Assembly (NCBI RefSeq): GCF_000143415.4
Contig: NW_003314417.1
Coordinates: 219,866 to 248,827 of the forward strand
Direction: 5' to 3'
Length of the DNA: 28,962 bases
Source of the DNA: Selaginella moellendorffii
Lineage: Eukaryota; Streptophyta; Lycopodiopsida; Selaginellales; Selaginellaceae
In this document: one piece after another, positions 1 to 9,049 of the stretch
Layout of the letters: each line of letters starts with the position of its first letter
Numbering within the stretch: the stretch's first letter is position 1
Position numbers and translations under genes: made by a program
Notes under the pieces: generated by a model
What the model was told of the DNA's origin: nothing
Database searches by the model: none
Seen by the model: the letters and a program-made list of their open reading frames with translations, nothing else

Positions 1-700
1 GGTATTCTCATCACATGGACAAGTGGTCCTAAGAGGCAAAAGGTTGTCCCTAGAGAACAAATCAAGTGTCGGAGTAACACTTGCAAAAGATGGTCCTTGT
101 GAGTAGGACATAAATACAAGGAGTTGTATTCCAGTGAGTTAGCACCTCAAAAGTAAGACCTCATAGATCGTTGGATTAACAAAGTCCAAAAGGTTGAATG
201 ACTCCAATAGAGTCAAGGAATAATCCTAAGGGCTTGAGGAAAGCATTTGGACTGAGGTGTGTGGTGCCCCACGAAGGATGGGGAGGATCTTGAGATCCAA
301 GCATGAGAGCAGTATGTATCTCATTGATGGCAGAAGGTGTCATGCTAAAGTCGTGAGAAAGAGTTTCCCGGAAGAAAACAACTTTGACACAAAGTTGTGC
401 ATGAACTCTATAGTGTAGTGCTAATGGATAATTGGCCTAAGAAACAACCATATTGGTCTTGGCAAAAATACCTGGACACAAGTAAAAAGTGTCATAAAGG
501 TAGGCTCGTGGAGCCGATAGTGTGGAGACACCGAAGGTGCCAAGGCATGTTGGCTTGAGGTCAAGTTGGTGGGTTCATAAGAACCCCTTCCAAAAGAATC
601 CCAATGGAAATGGGAATAGTATAGCCTAAGCTGGAAGGCGATTAGAGTGTGGTGACCTAGATAATGATGGAGGTGTGGAAGCACCAGCAATGAGTTGTAG

Positions 701-1274
701 GACTTGACAACTATGAGGCAACTAAGCAAGAGGTGCAAAGTTAATTGGTTAAATGGGTAAAAGGTAGCTACCCAAGACTTTTTAATGGCATAAGGAAGTT
801 AGATATACCCTTACGGGGGATAAATTGCTTATGTTGCGATATAGTAAGTCAATGTCGTAAACGGGAATGCTCATTGTCCGAAGGCCATCATTGGGACACC
901 CAAACACTCTATAACACCAAGAGATGGTGTTTCGTGTCGCAAGGGCAATAGATAAGGCCCGAGGGACTAAGTCCCTAGCGAATGATGGACTTGACAACTA
1001 TGAGGCAACTAAGCAAAAGGTGCAAAATAATTCATAAACTGGTGGAAGGCAACTACCTAAGACTTTTTATTGGGATAAGGAAGTTCGATATACCTTTATA
1101 AGGGATAAATTGCTTATGTTGCGACATAGTAAGTCAATGTCAAAAAGGGAATGCTTGTTGTCAGAGAGGCCATCATTAGGACACCCAAACACTCTAGAAC
1201 ACTAGAAGGGGGTATTTGGTGTCATGAGGGCAATGGATAATGCCCAAGGGACAAAGTCCCTAGCGAATGAAGGA
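701..1274 (+). repeat. 287-bp tandem duplication in element A
   Basis: Two head-to-tail units start with the same word (gacttgacaactatgagg) at 701 and 988, a period of 287 bp. Both contain the same series of landmarks, such as 'ggataaattgcttatgttgcga' type sequence and 'gtccctagcgaatga'. Element B has a single unit at the corresponding place (about 12560-12840), so the duplication is specific to A or its sublineage. The units have diverged by point changes and small indels, so the duplication is not recent. Confidence 0.85.
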
Positions 1275-2288
1275 TAGGAAGTGCTATCCAAATGTCCAAG
1301 GTTGTGGAGACAAGAGAAGTCCGTCTACCTAAATTGGATAAAGCCAAAGAGGGATTTTGGCAAGACTAGTGATGGGCATATAAAGGCCCATAAGTAGCAA
1401 TGGTGATCCTAGTGTGTGGGATTACAAGGTGAGCAAACCTGGATTGAGGAACCACTCCCTAAACTGTCGGGTAGGTTCATCCCTATGAATACTTGCCAAG
1501 GCATGGTAGAAAGTGCAAAGCTATCTTCCTAGTCTGGAGGAGAATAACCAAAGGAAATGTATGAGGCCAAAAGGCAAGTAGTATAGGGATAGAACCGAAC
1601 TATAAAAATTGACAAGCATGACCAAAGGTGGTTATGCAAGTTGGGAGTGGAGAATCAAGTGGGTGCTCAAGCATGTTGTTACTAGCGACCGGGATGCCAT
1701 GAAGAGTCTAAAGCATGGGATTGTCCATGTTAGACTATATGGTAATTGACAAGCTTGCAAAAGGAGAGGCCTTAGCAAGCCAAGGAACAGAGTTCCTTGA
1801 ACGTTCCTCTAGGTAGATAAGTACCTAGTCAGCCAAGTGTAAATGGTTCATAAAACGCGCGAAATCAGAGTGGCACAGCAGAAGCGTGGTCTTTAAGTTT
1901 GCCATGAGGCGAGGCTATCAAGATTAGGGAAGTAGTTCCCGAGTGTTCAAAGAGAGGGCTTTGACTGAAAGTCGATAGTTAAAGACTTTCACGCTTATGC
2001 ATGAACCATGTTACGGTGGCCGAATGACATGCTACATGAGATTGGCAAGTCGGGGGGAACAAATCCCCTAGTTGAAGGTGCTAACTTTAAAAGGGGTGGC
2101 CCATGGGGCCGAGCATGGAAGAGTCCATGCATGATCACAAACTTGTCAAGTGAGAGGACTTGGCAATGCGGAGGAACTAGGTTCCTAAGCTGTGATCTAT
2201 AACGCGCTTTAAGTACATGTTGGTGCACCGGCTTGGGGAGTCACGTCAGGCATCCGGTGCGATGCCATCCATAGATGCATATACGGAG

Positions 2289-2334
2289 GTTGCGTTCGAG
2301 TCCTAACCCTCTAGTGCTTGGGTTCGAGTCCCAA
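2289..2334 (+). other. Paired tRNA T-arm-like hairpins in element A
   Basis: Two T-arm-like motifs lie 29 bp apart. The right one (2318-2334) is a perfect 5-bp stem TTGGG/CCCAA around the 7-nt loop TTCGAGT, which matches the canonical T-loop and the pol III B box. The left one (2289-2307) has the same loop with a weaker stem. No D-arm, anticodon arm or 7-bp acceptor stem surrounds them, so they are not tRNA genes. Both are kept in element B (11474-11518). Function is unknown; an internal pol III B box or tRNA mimic is possible. Confidence 0.6.
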
Positions 2335-2410
2335 ATCATTAGGGCGTGGTGATGGTTTGGGATATGAGGACACTCATATTTCGGTGGTCATAGACTCTCA
2401 GTGAGGAGAC

Positions 2411-2635
2411 TGGTTTGGGCACACCGCCAAGCGAGGGATGCCTCGGAGTCGTGATGCACAGTTAGATTGCTTAAAGTGAAAGCTCGGCATATCTAACTTA
2501 AACACTTTGGTGCAAAAGGCACCAAGGACGTGGTGAATGAGATGGGGACACCCAGTCTCAATTGCTATGGATCCTTGGCCAGAAGGGTTGGCTTGGGCGC
2601 ACTGCCAAGTGTGGGGGATGCCCCCGGGGTCATAG
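2411..2635 (+). repeat. Dispersed 45-bp internal repeat pair
   Basis: Bases 2411-2456 and 2588-2635 share the scaffold TGG-TTGGGC-CAC-GCCAAG-GGGATGCC--GG-GTC with several substitutions. The same pair occurs in B (about 11178-11225 and 11360-11402 in reverse). This appears to be an old duplication inside the family's interior. No coding potential is seen. Confidence 0.55.
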
Positions 2636-3687
2636 TCAACAATTTAAAGGGGTCTGGAAGACCTAGTTCCTATTAGTAGACCTATTAAGGGGTTAAAATG
2701 AGATCACCAAGTGATCTTGTGGCTAAACAAAGATAAGGCCTTTGTTTGGGTTAAGGAATATAATTCCCAGTTCAAAGTGTTGATTTGAACTATTGATAAT
2801 GGTGTGACTTGGTCGAGGTGACCAAGTGAGAAGGACACCTAAAGGGAAATCAATTGTGCCAATACGATGGTATAGTAAGTCCAAGAAAGTAGTCTCGGGG
2901 AGAGACCCATGGAAGGGTCGCAAAGTTGGGCCGTGGACGAAGCCTAGAGCAGAAATTGCTAAAGAGATCTACTAAGAGTGAGCACCCGCTGGACTTAGCA
3001 AAGTAGAGCCTTTGCCATGGAACCAAAAAGATACCTCGAGAATGGAGGTAGTGATCCTATGTTGCTCAGTGTGACAATCAATGGATAAGAGCAAAAGACT
3101 AGCAGCCAAGTGTGGGCCATGGAATTCATTAAAAGGAATCCAAATGGCAAAGTTAGGCATGGAACACTAGTGTGTTGGATGCTAACGAATTGTGAGAAAG
3201 GAAGTGTGCTTCCAAGGATGGATTCCCAAATGCTCCAAGTTGGCAAAGGTGAAAGCTCCAAGAGAGGGAGCGGCGAAGTAGCCAAAGGATAGGGTTGTGG
3301 ATAGCTCTAACACAACTTACGATGGCTGGAACTTGGTGCCAAAAGTGGCATAAAATAGAAAGGAGGACGATGGCGCCCTCAAGTGGGGAGCTTCCTAGGA
3401 TGGGAAGTGAAGTTGCAATATGTGCAGTGAAAGGTGTCAAAGACACCAAAGAAATTGACTTTGAGAAGTCAAAATTAAAAAGTTCCAAAGTGAATTGGTT
3501 ATGTCAATAGAAGTTGGGACTACTCGAGAATGAGTAGTGGAATTGAGTTAGAGAAGGTGTCTCTAATGGGTTTAGCGAGAACTGAATCAATAAAAGGGAG
3601 GAAACCACCCCAGGTGGCCAAATGAGTCTCTATGTTGGAGAGACTATGCCCCTTAGAGGATGGACAAGGCATGGTGAGCCTTCGGGG

Positions 3688-3704
3688 TCAAACCATAAAC
3701 AAAT
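3688..3704 (+). repeat. Left target-site duplication of LINE fragment 1
   Basis: The 17-bp word tcaaaccataaacaaat is repeated exactly at 4321-4337. The uninterrupted site is seen in element B (rc of about 8174-8197), showing that one copy is ancestral and the other arose on LINE insertion. Confidence 0.9.
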
Positions 3705-4320
3705 CAATGGTTTCCAGAGGCAAGGGGACCATGCACAGGAGCAGCTTGGCGGAAGATCGGGTGTTGGGGACGCTTAGGATAGGGCACCCGAGTTAGGTGG
3801 GACGCGGTAGGCGCCGAAGTTGGGACTACAGTCTGGGAGGCCCTTGGACGGGCGAGATGGGAGGTATGGCGGGCTTCCGGGGTACAGGCACTCTGGGAGG
3901 CTCGGAACCGCAACCACTTTGAAGGGCAGTGCGCTCGGATTTCAGCGATCATGGCGAATTGGTGGAGGCTCACACTAGCTGCTATCCGCTTGAGGGATAC
4001 GCTGCTCCAGGAGCATGGGAAAAACAGGGAGGCACTCACAGCTTGGCGACGACTATGGACTCCGTGCTACGGAACTGAACACGAGGGGGAGGTCAAGTGG
4101 AAATGGAGACCTTCGGACATGGTAACAAAGGAGGCTCGACGTGGCGATCTGGCACTGGATGCACTGCGGAGGCGACGACCACAGCAACCACGATTGGAGG
4201 GCTGCGATCACTATTAGGTGGAGAATTGCAGGACAGCGTAGTTGAGTGAACAGCGCTAAGGGATTCTTGTTTTTTGTATTAGTCCCTAAGGGACTTGGAG
4301 AAATGTACATATACGTTGCA
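3705..4320 (+). mobile_element. 5'-truncated LINE copy 1, broken ORF2 C-terminus plus 3' UTR
   Basis: The segment matches 6684-7299 at about 97 percent by eye and is bounded by an exact 17-bp direct repeat (3688-3704 and 4321-4337). This is the structure expected of target-primed reverse transcription with severe 5' truncation. It carries the last roughly 170 codons of the LINE protein, ending in ...SDHY-type sequence (here CDHY) at 4217. Its frame is interrupted early: a TGG codon of copy 2 (within GRSGWGTR) is TAG here, near 3779. The 3' UTR of about 100 bp contains the palindrome agtccctaagggact (4281-4295) and ends ...acgttgca with no poly(A) or simple repeat. It is a dead copy. Confidence 0.9.
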
Positions 4321-4337
4321 TCAAACCATAAACAAAT
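4321..4337 (+). repeat. Right target-site duplication of LINE fragment 1
   Basis: Exact second copy of the 17-bp word at 3688-3704. Element A sequence resumes directly after it and matches B (rc of about 8070-8174). Confidence 0.9.
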
Positions 4338-4402
4338 ATTGGCTGGGTGCCAAGGATGGAAATGGTAATACCTGCGGGTGTTACTTTATAAAAGGGTTTA
4401 CC

Positions 4403-4422
4403 GTTCGATGAGAACATCGAAC
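4403..4422 (+). other. Perfect 8-bp hairpin near the 3' end of element A
   Basis: GTTCGATG (4403-4410), loop AGAA, CATCGAAC (4415-4422). Element B keeps the stem exactly with a loop change (rc of 8093-8112, loop AGGA). It lies about 20 bp upstream of the 3' LTR, next to the polypurine tract. A structural RNA role is inferred only from conservation of both arms. Confidence 0.6.
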
Positions 4423-4443
4423 TTCGTCTATGGGTGGTAGAGT

Positions 4444-4968
4444 TGTGAGACACAAATCCCTAAGCCCCAAAGTGGAGCCGAAAGGGTGCCACGTGGTAGT
4501 GGTCGAAGCAAAAGCCAAACAAGTGTAACACGTTTGGACTAAAAGGCTCCGACTTGAAAGGTTGAGAGCGGGAGTGGAACTCCCAACGGAGTGCTCAAGG
4601 AACGAGCATGAAGCAGGCAATAAGCAAGGCTCCAAAAAGGGACCCAAAAGGACTAACACATGACACATGGAAGTGTCCGAGATGGAGTCCGAGATGGACT
4701 TGAGTTAGAGTCCGAGGTGGAGTCCAAGATGGAGTTCGAGATGGACCTGAGTTGGAGTCCGAGGTGGAGTCCGAGATGGAGTCTGAGATGGACCCGAGTT
4801 TGAGTCCGAGGTGGAGTCCGAGATGGAGTCCGAGATGGACCTGAGGTGGACCCGAGTTGGAGTCCGAGGTGGAGTCCGAGATGGAGTCCGAGATGGACCC
4901 AAGTTGGAGTCTTTGGTGGAGTCTGAGATGGAGTCCGAGATGGACCGAGATGGAGTCCGAGATGGAGT
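4444..4968 (+). mobile_element. Element A 3' LTR, left segment
   Basis: The LTR opens with TGTGAGACAC directly after the interior. It contains the family hairpin region, one intact G-box (CACGTG at 4490-4495) and one mutated to CACATG (4664-4669). From about 4676 it runs into GAGATGGAGTCC-type minisatellite. The LTR stops inside the minisatellite at about 4968, where LINE copy 2 begins. The missing middle is deleted; the right parts of the same LTR are recognised at 15821-15899 and 17810-18427. Divergence from the B, C and D LTRs is highest here, supporting A as the oldest. Confidence 0.8.
4676..4968 (+). repeat. LTR minisatellite, A copy
   Basis: Tandem units of the 12-bp GAGATGGAGTCC type are mixed with 11-bp GAGATGGACCC variants and GTTGGAGTCC or GTGGAGTCC substitutions. 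CpG occurs in almost every unit. The 12-bp period keeps all frames open, which explains the low-complexity open frames on both strands. Confidence 0.9.
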
Positions 4969-7196
4969 GGGGACGCGACATCGACTTTCAGTGGCTACCA
5001 CCAGGGGAGGACACACGCTACCTGGGAATTCAGGTAGGAGGTGAGTTCAAAGCTTCTACGCAGGACTCAGCGCTGCTGCGGAGGACCAGAACAGCGATTC
5101 AGAAATGGGTGCCACGGAAACTGGGACTGCCGGCAAGGGTGGTGGTGGCGAAAAGCATCGTGTTGCCGAGTACGTGGTACCACCTCACAGTATGGCCGGT
5201 TCTAGAGACAACACTCAAGCACATAAGGTCCATGGTGCACATGTATGTGTGGAAGGGAGCGCTGGTCAGTGGCCAGACGATGGCCAAGGTGGCATGGCAG
5301 TCGACGGTGAGACCACGAGTTCTAGGCGGCTTGGGGATAATCGACCCAAGTGACATGAGCAAGGCGCTGAGGTACAAAGTCATACTAATGGGCCTTCAAC
5401 CGGGGGCCCAAGTTTGGAAGCTCTTGTTTAGGCAGAGCATGCTAGCCATTAGGCCGAAGCACGGATTCGCAAGAGTGTGGGATGAGGACCCCTGCTGGAT
5501 GTTCGCGGAGGGCCAAACACAGGTGGTAGGGGGAGGCCAGTTGGTCCAGGGTCTCCATCGGCTCTGGAAGTCATTTCCAGTGACGCAGGTCATCCCAAAC
5601 AGGGCAGAGGACTGGCTGAATCAGCCGCTATTTTTCAATGAGTTGTTCAAGGCAGGAGACAGGACACTAGGTCGAGAGAACCACTACACCATATGGAGGC
5701 AGGTACACCAAGGAGGCTTCAGGACAGTCAAACAACTAGTTGGAGTGGTAGATCCGGATCCACAGAAATCGTCCCGGCGCTTCCAAGTCTTCGGGCTAGG
5801 GAAGTGGCGGGACGTGAAGTGGGATCTACTGAAGCTACTGCGGGCAGTGACAGAGGCACGAACAGTGGATAAATGGCCAGCAAGAAGACTACATGCTGGG
5901 GACTTTGTGGCAATTCAAAGGGAGGAAACGTCGGACGGCGAGCAAGTACCACTTGGGAAATGGACTCGGGCATTCACGATGCCAACCCCAGCGTGGAATG
6001 AGGGGGAGATTGAGGTGTGGTTTGTGACAGACCCAGACCAGAACCTCAGTAGGCCTTTTCGTGTAGTGAGAGGCGGCACACTCCTCGAGGTGGGGAATCC
6101 CCAACAGATGCCGCAGGTCACGGACGATGAAGTGAAAGGACGAATCCGGGTTCTAAGACAAATAGCAACTCGGACAGAAGTGGTAGAGTCACCATGCTGG
6201 CTAGAAGGAGAGGGACGGCTAGTATGGTGGAGGAAAGAGTTAATAGAAGACCTGGACTGGGACCTAGCAGCGTGGAGACGCGGGGCGAATGGCTTCTTCA
6301 CTTACGAGGTCAAGGATGCGCGGAACGGTTTGATGGTGAACAGGGAATTTGAGAGAGAAGAAATCCCACGACTGTGGCAAAAGTGGATCGCGCTAGGAGT
6401 GGAGGCGGACCAGGTGATTGACAATACCGTGGCGTTCTGGAAACTACCGATCCAGGAAAAATCAAAGGTAACCTCTTGGCTCGTGGCGACGAATGGGCTG
6501 CCAGTAGGCCAGCGATTTCAAGCGGAGAATGCTCGCAAGTGTCCGGAATGCGGGGAACTAGAGACGGTCACACACCTCCTCTGGGATTGTGACGTGGCCA
6601 AGGAGACGTGGCGGCAGGTAGCAAAAGCGACGAGGGAACTAGGGGACAAGCAGGATTTCGAAATTCGAGAAGGGGATGTCACCCAATGGTTTCTAGAGGC
6701 AAGGGGACCATGCACAGGAGCAGCTTGGCGGAAGATCGGGTGTTGGGGACGCTCAGGATGGGGCACCCGAGTTAGGTGGGACGCGGTAGGCGCCGAAGTT
6801 GGGACTACAGTGTGGGAGGCCCTTGGACGAGCGAGATGGGAGGTATGGCGGGCTTCCGGGGTACAGGCACTCTGGGAGGCTCGGAACCACAACCACTTCG
6901 AAGGGCAGTGCGCTCGGATTTCAGCGATCATGGCAAACTGGTGGAGGCTCACACTAGCTGCTATCCGCTTGAGGGATACGCTGCTCCAGAAGCATGGGAA
7001 AAACAGGGAGGCACTCACAGCTTGGCGACGACTATGGACTCCGTGCTACGGAACTGAACACGAGGGGGAGGTCAAGTGGAAATGGAGACCTTCGGACACG
7101 GTAACAAAGGAGGCTCGACGTGGCGATCTGGCACTGGATGCACTGCGGAGGCGACGACCACAACAGCCACGATTGGAGGGCAGCGATCACTATTAG
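4969..7196 (+). CDS. LINE ORF2 C-terminal fragment (post-RT region and zinc knuckle)
   Basis: An uninterrupted frame runs to TAG 7194-7196. It is open back to an ATG at 4857 in the LTR repeat, giving 779 codons, but the first about 37 are repeat-derived. Residues below count from 4857. RYLGIQVGG (about 54-62) marks the segment just after the RT fingers and palm, which are absent together with endonuclease and the catalytic Asp motif. GGLGIIDP (about 157) is typical of plant LINE proteins. A zinc knuckle C-X2-C-X7-H-X4-C (C562, C565, H573, C578; CPECGELETVTHLLWDC) is the zf-RVT signature. In an intact element this tail helps bind RNA or target DNA during retrotransposition; this copy cannot reverse transcribe. 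The frame contains no stop, so decay is recent or slow. Confidence 0.8.
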
Positions 7197-7299
7197 GTGG
7201 AGAATTGCAGGACAGCGTAGTTGAGTGAACAGCACTAAGGGATTCTTGCTTTTTGTATCAATCCCTAAGGGACTTGGAGAAATGTACATACACGTTGCA
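4969..7299 (+). mobile_element. 5'-truncated LINE copy 2
   Basis: Non-repeat sequence starts at about 4969 and ends at 7299 with the same ...cacgttgca terminus as copy 1, without poly(A). It contains the C-terminal two thirds of a LINE ORF2 (stop TAG 7194-7196) and a roughly 103-bp 3' UTR. No target-site duplication is visible: the left flank is plus-oriented A LTR repeats and the right flank is minus-oriented B LTR repeats. The insertion or a later deletion therefore joined two different LTRs. Confidence 0.85.
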
Positions 7300-7420
7300 T
7301 CGAACTCGGACTCAGACTCGGACTCGGACTCGGACTTGGACTCGGACTCGGACTCGGACTCGGACTCGGACTCGGACTCGGGCTCGGTCTCGGCCTTGGC
7401 CCTTGTCTCGGTCTCGGTCC

Positions 7421-7455
<35 letters not shown>

Positions 7456-7840
7456 CCGGTCTCGGTCTCGACCTCGGACTCCATCTCGGGTCCTTCTCGG
7501 ACTCCATCTCGGACTCCATCTCAGACTCCATCTCGGACTCCATCTCGGACTCCGTCTCGGACTCCATCTCGGACTCCGTCTCGGTCCATCTCGGACTCCA
7601 TCTCGGACTCCATCTTGGGTCCATCTCGGACTCCATCTCGGGTCCATCTCGGACTCCGTCTCGGTCCATCTCGGACTCCATCTCGGGTCCATCTCGGACT
7701 CCATCTCGGACTCCATCTCGGACTCCATCTCGGACTCCGTCTCGGTCCATTTCGGACTCCATCTCGGACTCCACCTCGGACTCTAACTCGGGTCCTTCTC
7801 GGACTCCACTTCGGACTCCAACTCGAGTCCATCTCGGACA
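7300..7840 (-). repeat. LTR minisatellite, B 3' copy
   Basis: From left to right: 6-bp CGGACT units (about 7304-7380), 6-bp CGGTCT units (about 7385-7475), then 12-bp CATCTCGGACTC units with 11-bp CATCTCGGGTC and shorter CATCTCGGTC variants to about 7840. Nearly every unit contains CpG. Unit number differs from the B 5' LTR, which shows length instability. Confidence 0.9.
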
Positions 7841-7905
7841 CTTCCACGTGTCATGTGTTGGTCCTTTTGGGGTCCCTTTTTGGAGCCTCGCTTTTTGCTC
7901 GCTTC

Positions 7906-7965
7906 GTGCTCGTTCCTCGAGCACTTCGTTGGGAGTTCCACTCCCGCTCTTGACTTTTCAAGTCA
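7906..7965. other. Three consecutive hairpins in the LTR
   Basis: Hairpin 1: GTGCTCG-5 nt-CGAGCAC (7906-7924). Hairpin 2: GGGAGT-TCC-ACTCCC (7931-7945). Hairpin 3: TGACTT-TTC-AAGTCA (7951-7965). The same series is present in LTRs B 5' (about 15655-15714), C (about 8917-8977) and D. In A stem 1 is decayed. The role is unknown; dense dyads near the LTR start may act in transcript structure or protein binding. Confidence 0.7.
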
Positions 7966-8173
7966 GAGCTTTTGGTCCAAACGTGTTACGCTCGTTTGGC
8001 TCTCGCTTCGGCCACTACCACGTGGCGCCCTTCCGGCTCCACTTTGGGGCCTAGGGATTTTGTGTCTCACAACTCCACCACCCATAGACGAAGTTCGATG
8101 TCCTCATCGAACGGTAAACCATCTTATAAAGTAACACCCGCATGTGTTACCATTTCCATCCTTGGCACCTAGC

Positions 8174-8308
8174 CAATATTTGTCAATGGTTTGACATTGA
8201 AGGCTCACCATGCCTTCTCCATATTCGTCAATGGTTTGACATTGAAGGCTCACCATGCCTTTTGCATATTCCTTAATGGTTTGACACCAAAGGCTCACCA
8301 TGCCTTGC
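8174..8308 (-). repeat. Three tandem 45-bp units in element B
   Basis: The word aatggtttgac recurs at 8185, 8230 and 8275, an exact 45-bp period. Each unit also contains aaggctcaccatgcc. Element A has one unit at the matching position (about 3670-3705), so B gained two copies. Confidence 0.85.
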
Positions 8309-8807
8309 CTATCCTCTAAGGAGGGTAGTCTCCCCAACTTAGAGAATGATTGGACCACATGTAGTGGTTCTCTCCTTTTATTGGTTTAGTTCTCGCTAAA
8401 CCCCTTAGAGACCTTTCTCTAAGTCAATCCCACTACTCCTTCTCGAGTAGATTCAATTTCCATCTATTGAACGTTTGCACCTTGGAACTTTTACTCTTTT
8501 GACTTTTGGAAGTCAATTTCCTAGGTGTCTTTAACACCTTGCATTGCACAGATTGTGCAACTCCACTTCCCCATCCTAGGAAGTTCATTACTTGAGGGCA
8601 CCATCATCCTCTCTTTTATTTTGTGCCACCTTGGGCACTAAGTTCCATTTATCATACTTTGTGCTAGGGCTGTCCATGGCCTTATCATTTGGCTACTTTA
8701 CCGCTCCCTCCCTTGGAGCTTCCACTTTCGCCAAATCGGAGCAATTCGGAATCCATCTTTGGAAACACACTTCCTTTCCCGCAATTTGTTAGCGTCCAAC
8801 ACATTAG

Positions 8808-8812
8808 TGTTC
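8808..8812 (+). repeat. Left TSD of solo LTR C
   Basis: TGTTC, repeated at 10646-10650. Joining the flanks restores the A-like sequence (rc gaacact, compare 3160-3166). Confidence 0.9.
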
Positions 8813-9049
8813 TGTGAGACACAAAATCCCTAGGCCCCAAAGTGGAGCCAGAAGGGCGCCACATGGTAGTGGCCGAAGCGAGAGCCAAACGAGCGTAACA
8901 CGTTTGGACCAAAAGCTCCGACTTGAAAAGTCAAGAGCGGGAGTGGAACTCCCAACGAAGTGCTCGAGGAACGAGCACAAAGCGAGCAAAAGGCGAGGCT
9001 CCAAAAAGGGACCCAAAAGGACCAACACATGACACGTGGGAGTGTCCAA

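Larger units (their letters stand above)
1..4443 (+). mobile_element. Element A internal region, non-coding LTR retrotransposon (LARD-like)
   Basis: This stretch is collinear, in inverse orientation, with 8072-14073; base 1 matches about base 13549, so roughly 0.5 kb of interior plus the 5' LTR lie left of the window. No frame encodes gag, protease, reverse transcriptase, RNase H or integrase; the longest frames are about 60-110 codons with no recognisable domain and stops throughout. A several-kilobase non-coding interior flanked by LTRs fits a large retrotransposon derivative that depends on an autonomous partner, which is not in this window. It is interrupted by a LINE fragment at 3705-4320. 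A is clearly more diverged than B, so it is probably the older insertion. Just before the LTR a weak polypurine tract (4432-4442, G/T/A-rich) is the likely plus-strand primer site. Confidence 0.8.
7300..8071 (-). mobile_element. Element B 3' LTR, truncated
   Basis: Read on the minus strand the LTR begins TGTGAGACAC at 8071 and runs to 7300. It matches 15076-15820 closely; in the first roughly 230 bp only about two differences are seen, so B is a fairly young insertion. The LTR's distal roughly 1 kb (equivalent of 14074-15075) is missing where LINE copy 2 abuts. It holds G-boxes at 7845-7850 and 8019-8024. Confidence 0.85.

Noticed and set aside
745-951. Small frame conserved between A and B (12544-12792 minus)
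   Set aside because: It begins with TTG, not ATG, and the differences between copies are mostly amino-acid changing; the second tandem unit in A has a stop. Conservation follows from shared ancestry of the DNA.
2008-2202. Conserved 64-75 codon frame in A and B (11606-11833 minus)
   Set aside because: It has an ATG but no recognisable domain, and the antisense frame is equally open and conserved. Not enough to call a gene.
2272-2345. tRNA gene
   Set aside because: Only T-arm-like hairpins are present; no acceptor, D or anticodon arms fit around them.
3951-4217. 88-codon plus frame as an independent gene
   Set aside because: It is the C-terminal end of the LINE protein in the truncated copy 1, downstream of an in-frame TAG.
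1-4443. gag-pol polyprotein of element A or B
   Set aside because: No CCHC knuckle, protease, RT, RNase H or integrase motif was found in any frame of either copy; decayed remnants were not detected either.
4676-4968. CRISPR-like or satellite array
   Set aside because: Units are contiguous without unique spacers and are variants of each other. The genome is a plant genome and the array is part of an LTR.
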